DNA of 64,000 nt from Bordetella genomosp. 1 (GTDB lineage Bacteria > Pseudomonadota > Gammaproteobacteria > Burkholderiales > Burkholderiaceae_B), in assembly GCF_002261335.1 (NCBI RefSeq), contig NZ_NEVL01000004.1, positions 744,001 through 808,000 on the forward strand. The letters are read 5' to 3'. Numbering within the stretch: position 1 is the first letter of the stretch; each line of letters starts with the position of its first letter. A program made the translations under genes and the position numbers. The notes beneath the pieces were generated by a model. The model searched no databases. It had not been told where the DNA came from and worked only from the letters and a program-made list of their open reading frames with translations. Positions 27,038-34,334 of this stretch are shown in pieces.

Positions 27038-28060
27038 CTACTTCGCCAGCGTCCCCATCGCCTGCCGGACAAACGCCAGCATCGCGTCGTCCGCCCATGT
27101 GCCAGCGGTCAAGTCGGGCTCTGTCATCAGTGCCTGCCGGAACTTGGCGTGGGTGGCCGGGTTCTTGCCCGCATACGAACTGAACAGTTCCAACCACTGC
27201 CGCGCCAGCGCCCGACCGGTTTCCGAGTCGGGCGCCGCGCCCGCATCAATAGCGTTCCGGACCTCTGCGATTAACAGTGGCCACTCCGTGATCCTGTCGC
27301 AGTAATGCTCGCGCATGAACCGTGCTTCGTCCGGCGTCAGATATTTTTCGTAGATAAGCAGCTTGCTTTCCGAGAAGGCGCGCAGCACATAATCGCGCAT
27401 GGCTTTGGAAATGCCGACGTGCGTCTGCATGTCGGGCTCCTGCTCGTGCATTTGGTTCAGCTTCACCAACAAGCGCGGATCGCCGTTGGTATCGCGCAGC
27501 AGCAGTTCCATCCAGCGATGGGCAAGTTGGCGCGGTTTAGTCTCCTCGGGCGCCACGCCCTGCTCCATCAGCTGCTCCACTTCGTGGACCAACGCAAGCC
27601 AGTCCGGGTCGCCGTCCGGCCCACGGGTGTACAGGGGCAAACGCGCCAGTTCTTCTCGCGAAAAATATTTATCATACATAGTCATCATCTCCAAAGCTTT
27701 CAGCCAATCGGCCAGCTCAGGCTCCGTGCCGTCCGCCAGCTGCTCGTGCAGTTGCGCCAAGCGTTCGCGCAGGTGCGCGGCCTGCTGTATCTGGCGGTCC
27801 AGCATGGCAAGCTGCCGGGAGATCACGTCCGCCAAGCGCGCGCCGGGCTGGTCCAGGTAAGCGCCAATTTCCGCCAACGCCAATCCGAAACGACTCAATG
27901 CCTGGATCTGATGCAGACGGGCAATCTCGTCGCGACCGTACAGGCGATAGCCGTTTTCGGCGCGCGCTGAAGGCGTCAACAAACCAATCGCGTGGTAGTG
28001 GTGAAGCGTGCGGACGGTCAGCCCGGTACGCTTTGCCAGTTCTCCTACGGTCAGTTGCAT
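27038..28060 (-). CDS. MerR-family regulator with TipAS ligand-binding domain
   Basis: Regulator of 340 residues. The MerR winged helix-turn-helix is seen at 1-70 (MQLTVGELAKRTGLTVRTLH, then YDRDEIARLHQIQAL-like positions), followed by a dimerisation helix (about 75-115) and a C-terminal TipAS domain (about 125-335) of the kind that binds thiopeptides and other drugs. ATG 28060 has an ideal AGGAGG 4 bases upstream. A MerR-type promoter with a dyad spacer lies about 40 bp upstream. It is divergent from the ars operon but separated by about 300 bp, so a link to arsenic is unlikely. The target may be its own promoter. Confidence 0.9.
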   Translation of the reverse strand: MQLTVGELAKRTGLTVRTLHHYHAIGLLTPSARAENGYRLYGRDEIARLHQIQALSRFGLALAEIGAYLDQPGARLADVISRQLAMLDRQIQQAAHLRERLAQLHEQLADGTEPELADWLKALEMMTMYDKYFSREELARLPLYTRGPDGDPDWLALVHEVEQLMEQGVAPEETKPRQLAHRWMELLLRDTNGDPRLLVKLNQMHEQEPDMQTHVGISKAMRDYVLRAFSESKLLIYEKYLTPDEARFMREHYCDRITEWPLLIAEVRNAIDAGAAPDSETGRALARQWLELFSSYAGKNPATHAKFRQALMTEPDLTAGTWADDAMLAFVRQAMGTLAK

Positions 28061-28098
28061 GTTTCCTCCTTCGAATACGCAGGCCAAACTTTGGGCCA

Positions 28099-28118
28099 TC
28101 ACGTTACGTGAGGGTCAA
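28099..28118 (-). promoter_or_regulatory. MerR-type promoter and operator
   Basis: The dyad TCACGT-T-ACGTGA (28099-28111) sits between a minus-strand -35 TTGACC (28113-28118) and a weak -10 CAAAGT 19 bp away. A dyad in an over-long 19-bp spacer is the hallmark of MerR-activated promoters; here it would serve the merR gene itself. Confidence 0.6.
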
Positions 28119-28337
28119 GCGGTGCTGCAAGTCCTGTGGGCATTGGGTGTCGGCTGCCGCAGCAGGCCGGAGGTGGCACACGTAGGTCGACCGCGCAACG
28201 GTACCGGGCGATGTCACGGCCGCCCGACTGTTTCGGGTCGCCATCGGCCGATCATCAAGGGCGGTCCGCGGCCAAAAGCTGCCATTCGCCTTCCCGGTGA
28301 ACACTTGTGGGTGCACTGATCGCCTAATGGAGCTTTT
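28119..28337. other. Intergenic region between merR and arsR
   Basis: About 220 bp without a supported gene between the divergent regulators. Nothing beyond the flanking promoter elements is evident. Confidence 0.4.
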
Positions 28338-28363
28338 ATTCAACATTTGTTGTATGATTGAAT
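28338..28363 (+). promoter_or_regulatory. ArsR operator overlapping arsR promoter
   Basis: The palindrome CAACA-TT-TGTTG (28341-28352) lies inside the longer dyad ATTCAA...TTGAAT (28338-28363). A -10-like TATGAT (28353-28358) ends 6 bases before the arsR ATG, so the operator covers the promoter and transcription would start at or near the start codon. Confidence 0.65.
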
Positions 28364-28364
28364 C

Positions 28365-28691
28365 ATGAATGAAGATCAAGCCATTTCCGCCCTCGCAGGC
28401 CTTGCCCATCCTCAGCGGCTACGAACGTTCCGCGCCCTTGTTGTGGCCGGGCCTCTCGGCCTCACACCCAGCGTGCTTGCGGACCAGCTCGGCGTTGCGA
28501 GGAATGCGTTGTCCTTTCACCTGAAGGAGCTAGCCCATGCCGGCTTGGTGAGCGTCGAGCAACAGGGCCGCAACCTAATCTATCGCGCCGACTTTTCCCA
28601 AATGAATGGGTTGGTCGGCTACCTCACCGAGCACTGTTGCGAAGGTGCGCCCTGCGAGGCTTCCGCCAACGCCAGCTGCACGACCTGCTAA
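28365..28691 (+). CDS. arsR: ArsR-family arsenic-responsive repressor
   Basis: Winged-helix repressor of 108 residues. HTH region: LGLTPSVLADQLGVARNALSFHLKELAHAGLVSVEQQGRNLIYRA. The C-terminal tail has a vicinal pair and further cysteines (EHCCEGAPC, then SCTTC), fitting the C-terminal As(III) site used by many proteobacterial ArsR proteins in place of the helix-4 site. It heads a seven-gene operon on the plus strand. No Shine-Dalgarno precedes the ATG, and the promoter -10 is adjacent, suggesting a leaderless message. Confidence 0.93.
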   Translation: MNEDQAISALAGLAHPQRLRTFRALVVAGPLGLTPSVLADQLGVARNALSFHLKELAHAGLVSVEQQGRNLIYRADFSQMNGLVGYLTEHCCEGAPCEASANASCTTC

Positions 28692-28704
28692 TCGGGAGTT
28701 TCCC

Positions 28705-29199
28705 ATGAAGCGCTTTCATGTCCATTTGCATGTCGACGACTTGGCCAAAAACATCGGCTTCTACTCCCAGTTGTTCGCCCAGGAGCCGGCCCGCGTCGAA
28801 TCGGATTACGCAAAGTGGATGCTTGACGACCCTCCCGTGAATTTCGCGATATCAACGCGCGGCGCTGGGCGAGGCTTAGACCATTTCGGGATTCAAGCCG
28901 ATAGCGCCGAGGAACTGGAGGCGCTGAAGGCCAGCGCTGAGGCTGCCCGCCTGGTCCTCGAAGATCAGGGAGAAACATCCTGCTGCTACGCCCGCAGCGA
29001 GAAATACTGGATCACAGATCCACAAGGTTTGGCGTGGGAACACTTCTACACGCTCGGCACCATACCGACCTATGGCGGGTCGCATGGCTCGCCAGCCGGC
29101 CAACCCACCGCACCGACTTGCGGTGCACCGCCGGTGAAAGCGCCGGCGCCCACTAGTTGCTGCACCCCGAAAGCAAACACCTCCACTCGCTGCTGCTAG
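28705..29199 (+). CDS. arsI: ArsI/CadI-type VOC dioxygenase (C-As lyase family)
   Basis: VOC-fold protein of 164 residues. ArsI enzymes use Fe(II) and oxygen to cleave the carbon-arsenic bond of trivalent methyl- and aryl-arsenicals. Visible are the metal-site start FHVHLHVDDLAKNIGFY, GLDHFGIQADS, the vicinal cysteine pair of the organoarsenical site (TSCCYARSEK, Cys93-Cys94) and DPQGLAWEHFYT with the last metal ligand. The C-terminus is rich in cysteine (SCCTP, RCC), as is common in ArsI. CGGGAG precedes ATG 28705. Some relatives (CadI) are only annotated as cadmium-induced, but the operon context favours ArsI. Confidence 0.87.
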   Translation: MKRFHVHLHVDDLAKNIGFYSQLFAQEPARVESDYAKWMLDDPPVNFAISTRGAGRGLDHFGIQADSAEELEALKASAEAARLVLEDQGETSCCYARSEKYWITDPQGLAWEHFYTLGTIPTYGGSHGSPAGQPTAPTCGAPPVKAPAPTSCCTPKANTSTRCC

Positions 29200-29207
29200 G
29201 AATTTCC

Positions 29208-29708
29208 ATGTCGCACACCCCTTTCAACGTGCTGTTTCTTTGCACGGGCAATTCCGCGCGTTCAATTCTGGCCGAAGGGCTGCTCAACGGACTCGGTTCT
29301 GATCGTTTCCGGGCGTATTCCGCCGGCAGTACACCCAAGGGCGAAGTCCATCCCCTGGCACTGAACACCCTCAAATCGTATTCGCTGCGGATAGACGGCT
29401 ACCGCAGCAAGAGCTGGGATGAGTTCGCCGCCCCAGACGCCCCAATGATGGACTTCATCATCACGGTGTGCGACAACGCAGCGGGTGAAGTTTGCCCCGT
29501 GTGGCCCGGCCATCCGATGACTGCGCATTGGGGCGTGCCGGACCCTGCCGCGCATGAGGGAAGCGAAGAAGAGCGCATCAAGGCCTTCCACGACACAGCG
29601 CGCATGCTCAAGCGTCGTATCGAACTATTCCTGTCTTTGCCGCTTGACCGCCTTGACGCCATGTCACTCCAGACCGAGCTGCGTGGTATCGGTCAGTCGC
29701 GGGAGTAG
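29208..29708 (+). CDS. arsC: Arsenate reductase, low-molecular-weight phosphatase (thioredoxin) type
   Basis: Cytoplasmic reductase of 166 residues that converts arsenate to arsenite. The P-loop FLCTGNSARSILAEG carries the nucleophilic Cys and Arg of the LMW-PTPase fold; WPGHPMTAHWGVPDPA holds the catalytic Asp region. A second redox cysteine lies in TVCDNAAGEVCPVW. ATG 29208 fits the family start; the upstream in-frame ATG at 29157 would overlap arsI. It lies 8 bases after arsI and 4 before the permease gene. Confidence 0.9.
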   Translation: MSHTPFNVLFLCTGNSARSILAEGLLNGLGSDRFRAYSAGSTPKGEVHPLALNTLKSYSLRIDGYRSKSWDEFAAPDAPMMDFIITVCDNAAGEVCPVWPGHPMTAHWGVPDPAAHEGSEEERIKAFHDTARMLKRRIELFLSLPLDRLDAMSLQTELRGIGQSRE

Positions 29709-29712
29709 GTCG

Positions 29713-30792
29713 ATGTCGTCCAGTACACAAGCGGCCCCCGCTCAGCGCCAACACCCTGGAATGAGTGTTTTCGAGCGCTATCTCACGCTTTGGGTCTTCC
29801 TCTGCATCGTGTTGGGTGTGGCCTTGGGCCAACTCATGCCGGCGCTGTTCCAGACGATTGGTCGCCTAGAAATCGCCCAGGTCAACCTGCCGGTTGGGGT
29901 CCTGATCTGGGTGATGATCATTCCGATGCTGCTCAAGGTGGACTTCGGTGCACTAGGCCAGGTCAAGCAGCATTGGCGCGGCATCGGCGTGACGCTCTTC
30001 ATCAATTGGGCAGTCAAGCCTTTCTCGATGGCATTCCTGGGGTGGCTTTTCATCCGCCAGATTTTCTTCCCTTGGTTGCCCGCCGACCAACTGGATAGCT
30101 ACATCGCCGGCCTGATCCTCCTGGCCGCGGCGCCGTGTACTGCCATGGTTTTCGTCTGGAGCCGGTTAACCGGTGGCGATCCGGTCTTCACGCTGTCCCA
30201 GGTGGCGCTTAACGACTCAATCATGGTATTCGCCTTCGCGCCGATGGTTGGACTATTGCTTGGTCTATCGGCGATCACCGTACCGTGGGACACGCTCTTG
30301 GTGTCGGTTGGGCTGTACATCGTGATTCCGGTCATTCTCGCCCAGCTCTGGCGCCACGCACTGCTTCGCCGCGGCCAGATGGCGTTTGAAGCAGCGTTGG
30401 AGCGAATCGGGCCGTTTTCGATGGCGGCGCTGCTCCTGACGCTGGTATTGCTGTTCGCATTTCAGGGCGAAGCCATCATCGGCCAGCCTCTGGTGATCGC
30501 AATGCTGGCCGTGCCGATCCTCATCCAAGTGTTCTTCAACTCGGGCTTGGCGTACTGGCTCAATCGCCGCGTTGGAGAGAAGCACAACATTGCGTGCCCC
30601 TCTGCGCTGATCGGCGCATCCAACTTCTTTGAGCTTGCCGTCGCCGCCGCGATCAGCCTGTTCGGATTCCAGTCTGGCGCTGCCTTGGCTACTGTCGTGG
30701 GCGTGCTTATTGAGGTGCCTGTGATGTTGCTGGTCGTGCGGATCGTCAATCAGAGCAAAGGCTGGTACGACGCCGGCGCCAAGCGGTACTGA
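29713..30792 (+). CDS. acr3: Arsenite efflux permease, ACR3 family
   Basis: Inner-membrane As(III) carrier of 359 residues with about ten hydrophobic helices. The conserved motif LLAAAPCTAMVFVWS contains the Cys required for arsenite transport in ACR3 proteins, and ALIGASNFFELAVAAAISLF is also typical. It is not of the unrelated ArsB fold. It removes the arsenite made by the two reductases of the operon. ATG 29713 lies 4 bases past the arsC stop and follows GGAGTAGG. Confidence 0.93.
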   Translation: MSSSTQAAPAQRQHPGMSVFERYLTLWVFLCIVLGVALGQLMPALFQTIGRLEIAQVNLPVGVLIWVMIIPMLLKVDFGALGQVKQHWRGIGVTLFINWAVKPFSMAFLGWLFIRQIFFPWLPADQLDSYIAGLILLAAAPCTAMVFVWSRLTGGDPVFTLSQVALNDSIMVFAFAPMVGLLLGLSAITVPWDTLLVSVGLYIVIPVILAQLWRHALLRRGQMAFEAALERIGPFSMAALLLTLVLLFAFQGEAIIGQPLVIAMLAVPILIQVFFNSGLAYWLNRRVGEKHNIACPSALIGASNFFELAVAAAISLFGFQSGAALATVVGVLIEVPVMLLVVRIVNQSKGWYDAGAKRY

Positions 30793-30795
30793 TTC

Positions 30796-31986
30796 GTGCC
30801 CGGCGCCCCTATTCGAGTAGTCGGCACGCTGGGCACCGCTCAGACCCTGGCCTGGGCGTCCTCATACTACTTGCCCGCGATGTTGGCAGATCCGATAGCC
30901 CGTGACCTGGGTGTATCCGCGCCCACGGTATACGCGGCCTTTTCGATCGCCATGGTCGTATCAGCGTTGGTCGGTCCCGGGGCAGGACAAGCGATCGATC
31001 GTCGCGGCGGACGAATCGTCCTGGTCAGCACGAGTTTGCTGTTTGCGTCGGGGCTGGGGATGCTAGCCAGTGCTCAAGGGTTGTGGACGTTGGTTGTCGC
31101 CTGGCTCGTTATCGGGTTAGCGATGGGCTCCGGACTCTACGAAGCGGCCTTCTCCAGCCTGGTGCGCCTTTACGGCCATCATGCCCGAGGGGCAATCACC
31201 GGGATTACGCTGATTGCCGGGTTCGCCAGCACTGTCGGATGGCCGCTTTCCGCCTGGATGGAAGCGCAGTTCGGTTGGCGCGGCGCTTGCCTGGGTTGGG
31301 CAGGTTTGCATCTATTGGTCGGTCTGCCGCTAAATGCCTGGCTGCCGAAGGCGACTGCTGTCTCGAAGGCTGAAGCCCCAATTGCCTCCAATAGCGCGCA
31401 TGTCGAATCGCCCTCTCCTGCTCCGGCGCCGCAACAACAGAGGTACGCTACGGCCCTTCTTGCCTTCGTCTTCGCGGCAACGTGGTTCATCAGCACGGCA
31501 ATGGCAACGCATTTGCCGCGAATGCTGGAAGCCACAGGCGCGACGCTCACAGCTGCGGTGGCGGTAGGCGCGCTAATCGGTCCCGCACAGGTGGCTGGTC
31601 GCCTTCTTGAGTTTGGATTCCTCCGCCAGGTTCATCCGTTGTTGTCGGCACGGCTGGCGGCGCTTGCGCATCCGGCCGGCGTTGCGGTGCTGCTGACCGG
31701 CGGCCCAGCGATGGCCCCGTTATTCGCCATTCTGCACGGGGCGGGCAATGGCATTCTGACTATCGCCAAAGGCACTTTGCCCCTGGCGTTGTTCGGCCCT
31801 CAGGGCTATGGCACTCGCCAGGGCTGGTTGATGATGCCGGCGCGGGTCGCGCAAGCCGCTGCCCCATTTCTCTTCGGCCTTGCCTTGGACTCCTGGGGAG
31901 CAAACGCGCTGTGGCTATCCGGTGGCATTGGCTTGGCAGCATTCGGCGCGCTTGTGGTGTTGAGAGCGCGGCCCACGGCCAATTGA
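30796..31986 (+). CDS. MFS transporter of the ars operon
   Basis: Major-facilitator permease of 396 residues with about twelve helices and a long central loop (about 190-220, rich in Ala, Pro and Gln). The loop after helix 2 reads GQAIDRRGGRIVLVS, the MFS A-motif position. The start is a GTG at 30796, 3 bases after the acr3 stop. Its place inside the operon suggests export of an arsenical other than plain arsenite, as described for ArsK- or ArsJ-type MFS proteins. Absence of a neighbouring gapdh gene argues against ArsJ. The assignment to ArsK is not proven. Confidence 0.82.
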   Translation: MPGAPIRVVGTLGTAQTLAWASSYYLPAMLADPIARDLGVSAPTVYAAFSIAMVVSALVGPGAGQAIDRRGGRIVLVSTSLLFASGLGMLASAQGLWTLVVAWLVIGLAMGSGLYEAAFSSLVRLYGHHARGAITGITLIAGFASTVGWPLSAWMEAQFGWRGACLGWAGLHLLVGLPLNAWLPKATAVSKAEAPIASNSAHVESPSPAPAPQQQRYATALLAFVFAATWFISTAMATHLPRMLEATGATLTAAVAVGALIGPAQVAGRLLEFGFLRQVHPLLSARLAALAHPAGVAVLLTGGPAMAPLFAILHGAGNGILTIAKGTLPLALFGPQGYGTRQGWLMMPARVAQAAAPFLFGLALDSWGANALWLSGGIGLAAFGALVVLRARPTAN

Positions 31987-32017
31987 AATCCTAGTTTTGT
32001 ATCAATAGAGAAATGTC

Positions 32018-32440
32018 ATGAGTTCCATCACGATCTATCACAACCCTGCCTGCGGGACATCTCGCAATGTCCTCGGGTTGATCCGAAATAGCGGCGAAGA
32101 GCCGACAATCATCGAGTATCTGAAAACTCCACCCAACGCTGAAACGCTACTGAAGCTGATTTCCGCTATGGGTATACCAGCGCGCGACGTGCTGCGACAA
32201 AAGGGAACGCCCTACGATGAACTGGGATTGTCGGATCCGAAATGGACTGAGGAACAGTTGATCGACTTTATGCTCCAGTATCCGATCCTGATCAATCGCC
32301 CTATTGTGGTGACGCCGCTGGGCACTCGGCTGTGCCGGCCGTCGGAAGCAGTCCTGGACATCCTGCCCCAGGCCCAACGTGGTGCCTTCAACAAGGAAGA
32401 CGGCGAGCCTCTGATCGACTCGGAGGGCAATCGTGTCTAA
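32018..32440 (+). CDS. arsC: Arsenate reductase, glutaredoxin type
   Basis: Thioredoxin-fold reductase of 140 residues, the E. coli R773 ArsC type. The catalytic segment is [20 protein letters not shown], and the three arginines of the arsenate site lie in LLRQKG-like (VLRQKGTPY), LINRPIV and [10 protein letters not shown]. It differs in fold and electron donor (glutaredoxin/GSH) from the arsC at 29208. Its stop overlaps the GTG of arsH. Confidence 0.93.
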   Translation: MSSITIYHNPACGTSRNVLGLIRNSGEEPTIIEYLKTPPNAETLLKLISAMGIPARDVLRQKGTPYDELGLSDPKWTEEQLIDFMLQYPILINRPIVVTPLGTRLCRPSEAVLDILPQAQRGAFNKEDGEPLIDSEGNRV

Positions 32441-33155
32441 GGTTCTCGCCGATTTGCCGAACGTTGACCCGTCACTGTTCGCAAAACCGAGCACGGCCGA
32501 GCTGTTCTCGCCCGCGCGAGCTACCCATGCGCCTCGCTTCCTGCTGCTGTACGGGTCCTTGCGCGAGCGTTCCTACAGCCGCTTGGTCGCCGAGGAGGCC
32601 GCGCGCCTGCTCCAGGCCCTAGGTGGCGAAACCCGGATGTTCAACCCCTCCGGACTACCGCTGGTCGATGACGCCAGCGAAGACCATCCAAAGGTCCGAG
32701 AGCTTCACGAGCTGGTCCAATGGGCGGAAGGCATGTTGTGGAGCTCACCAGAGCGGCACGGCGCCATGACTGGATTGATGAAGACGCAGATCGACTGGAT
32801 CCCGCTGTCAGTTGGCGCCGTGCGCCCGACCCAAGGCAAGACGCTGGCGGTCACGCAGGTGTCAGGCGGATCGCAGTCATTCAACGCAGTGAACCAAATG
32901 CGAGTGCTGGGTCGTTGGATGCGCATGCTGACCATCCCGAATCAGTCATCGGTCGCCAAGGCTTATCAAGAGTTCGACGAAGCCGGTCGGATGAAGCCCT
33001 CGCCCTATTATGACCGCCTCGTCGACGTCGTTGAGGAGCTCATGAAGTTCACTCTGCTCACACGCGATATCGCGCCATACTTGGTCGACCGCTACAGCGA
33101 ACGCAAAGAATCTGCCGCGGCTTTGTCTGCACGGACGAGACAGCAATCGATATAG
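32433..33155 (+). CDS. arsH: ArsH NADPH-dependent FMN organoarsenical oxidase
   Basis: Flavodoxin-like protein of 240 residues that oxidises trivalent organoarsenicals to the pentavalent form. Visible are [20 protein letters not shown] (FMN phosphate loop), [20 protein letters not shown] and [20 protein letters not shown], all characteristic. The start GTG at 32433 overlaps the arsC stop by 8 bases. It is the last gene of the ars operon. Together with ArsI it points to organoarsenical as well as inorganic arsenic resistance. Confidence 0.93.
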   Translation: MSKVLADLPNVDPSLFAKPSTAELFSPARATHAPRFLLLYGSLRERSYSRLVAEEAARLLQALGGETRMFNPSGLPLVDDASEDHPKVRELHELVQWAEGMLWSSPERHGAMTGLMKTQIDWIPLSVGAVRPTQGKTLAVTQVSGGSQSFNAVNQMRVLGRWMRMLTIPNQSSVAKAYQEFDEAGRMKPSPYYDRLVDVVEELMKFTLLTRDIAPYLVDRYSERKESAAALSARTRQQSI

Positions 33156-33770
33156 CCCTTGAGGCTCGACCGCTCAAAATTGCGCTGTCTCGCAGGCTGG
33201 GGGAAAGGCCGTTTTGGGTCGAAATCGGCCTGTCGTCAACGCAGTTCAAGCCCGGGGAGGCCATGCAGCCAGGCGTATCGGGCGTGCATGGCCGATACCA
33301 GATCACGCCAGCCGTGTGCCGGACAAGCTCAGATCGCCTGCCACGAGCAAGGGCTCCATGCCGAACAAATAGCGGCCCCGTTTGAAGTTGAGACACAAAA
33401 TCAAACCTCCACAGGCAGAACGCCTGCGATAGGCCACGCGGGGAATGAAGCAAGTCACCAGACAGCGGATCGAGGCCAGTTTTACTTGCGCTCACCCCTG
33501 AAGTTCCGAAATTCTCACAGAAAATCAACTACATACGCGGACTGTTGCCATCGCAAGCTGTGATCCCTCCGTACCGTACCTACATGAAGGAATGTACGGT
33601 ACGCAACTTTCCCAGGTACGACCGTACCTCGCTCGGAGCCGAGGCCACCGACATCAGGTGAAAGTTCGGGCTGGTGAATTCCGCCTGGCAAGAGATAAGG
33701 TAGTCCCTGCCAAAGCCGAGATTGCTCCTCCCCTCTACTGCGCGCTAACCTCGTCGCGCCCCTATATCTC
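33156..33770. other. Intergenic region between ars operon and HEPN gene
   Basis: About 615 bp without a supported gene. The last 200 bp carry a cluster of GTAC-type repeats (33570-33628). A minus-strand frame of 156 codons (33058-33528) overlaps the end of arsH and shows no domain. Confidence 0.5.
33570..33628. repeat. Cluster of CGTACC/GGTACG repeats
   Basis: Five copies of CGTACC or its complement GGTACG occur in 59 bp (33570, 33575, 33598, 33615, 33623), arranged as two inverted pairs: CGTACCTACAT facing ATGTACGGTACG, and GGTAC-GACC-GTACC. They end about 140 bp before the HEPN-motif gene and could be operator sites. Confidence 0.6.
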
Positions 33771-34292
33771 ATGCGAGCGCCCCCCGTGAAAAGTCCTGCC
33801 GACCATAAAGCCGATTTTGCAGAAAATGACGAACGATTTTTTCGGCTCGTTCCTACAACAGCGGACGAACTCACAGTAATACTGAAAGGGCACCTCCTGG
33901 TCGAGGAGCAACTGCGATCCATTACCCGTTCGTCAGTCGCCAATCCTCGCTACTTTGACGAAGCGAAGCTCACATTCTCTAATGCCTTGTGCCTGGCAAG
34001 AGCAGTCGCCGGACACTTTAATGAGGGCGCATGCTGGGTTGCTGCGGAGCAACTCAATACGGTACGGAATAAGATCGCCCACAGAGCCGAACCTGGACCA
34101 GCCGCCGCACTCCTCGACAGGTTTTATTCAGTGTGCGAAGCGGAGAGCCGCTGGTCCGCCCGGTCATCGGCACCGCGAAGCACGGCAAAGCTATCCCAGT
34201 ACATTTGTTGCATCTGGGCCACCTTCGACGCGTTGCGAGCAGTTGTCCAAGTTTGTTCAGAAACCACTTCAGTGTTGCGCCCACGCCCTTAA
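33771..34292 (+). CDS. HEPN-motif protein (possible ribonuclease toxin or defence effector)
   Basis: Mostly helical protein of 173 residues. The segment LNTVRNKIAHR contains R99-N-K-I-A-H104, the Rx4H signature with a polar residue after Arg that defines HEPN RNase active sites. Upstream residues (LTFSNALCLARAVAG, then AAEQLN) fit the helix that packs before the motif in this family. The ATG at 33771 lacks a good ribosome-binding site; GTG 33786 is an alternative. It is convergent with the large helicase gene with 42 bp between stops. HEPN proteins are common effectors in phage defence and toxin-antitoxin pairs, but RNase activity here is an inference. Confidence 0.72.
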   Translation: MRAPPVKSPADHKADFAENDERFFRLVPTTADELTVILKGHLLVEEQLRSITRSSVANPRYFDEAKLTFSNALCLARAVAGHFNEGACWVAAEQLNTVRNKIAHRAEPGPAAALLDRFYSVCEAESRWSARSSAPRSTAKLSQYICCIWATFDALRAVVQVCSETTSVLRPRP

Positions 34293-34334
34293 GTCTCCCG
34301 TGACAAAGGCGGCCCCACCTGATGGAAGTCTCGG

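Noticed and set aside
33058-33528. 156-codon minus-strand frame between arsH and the HEPN gene
   Set aside because: Overlaps the arsH end, shows no domain and has no plausible start.
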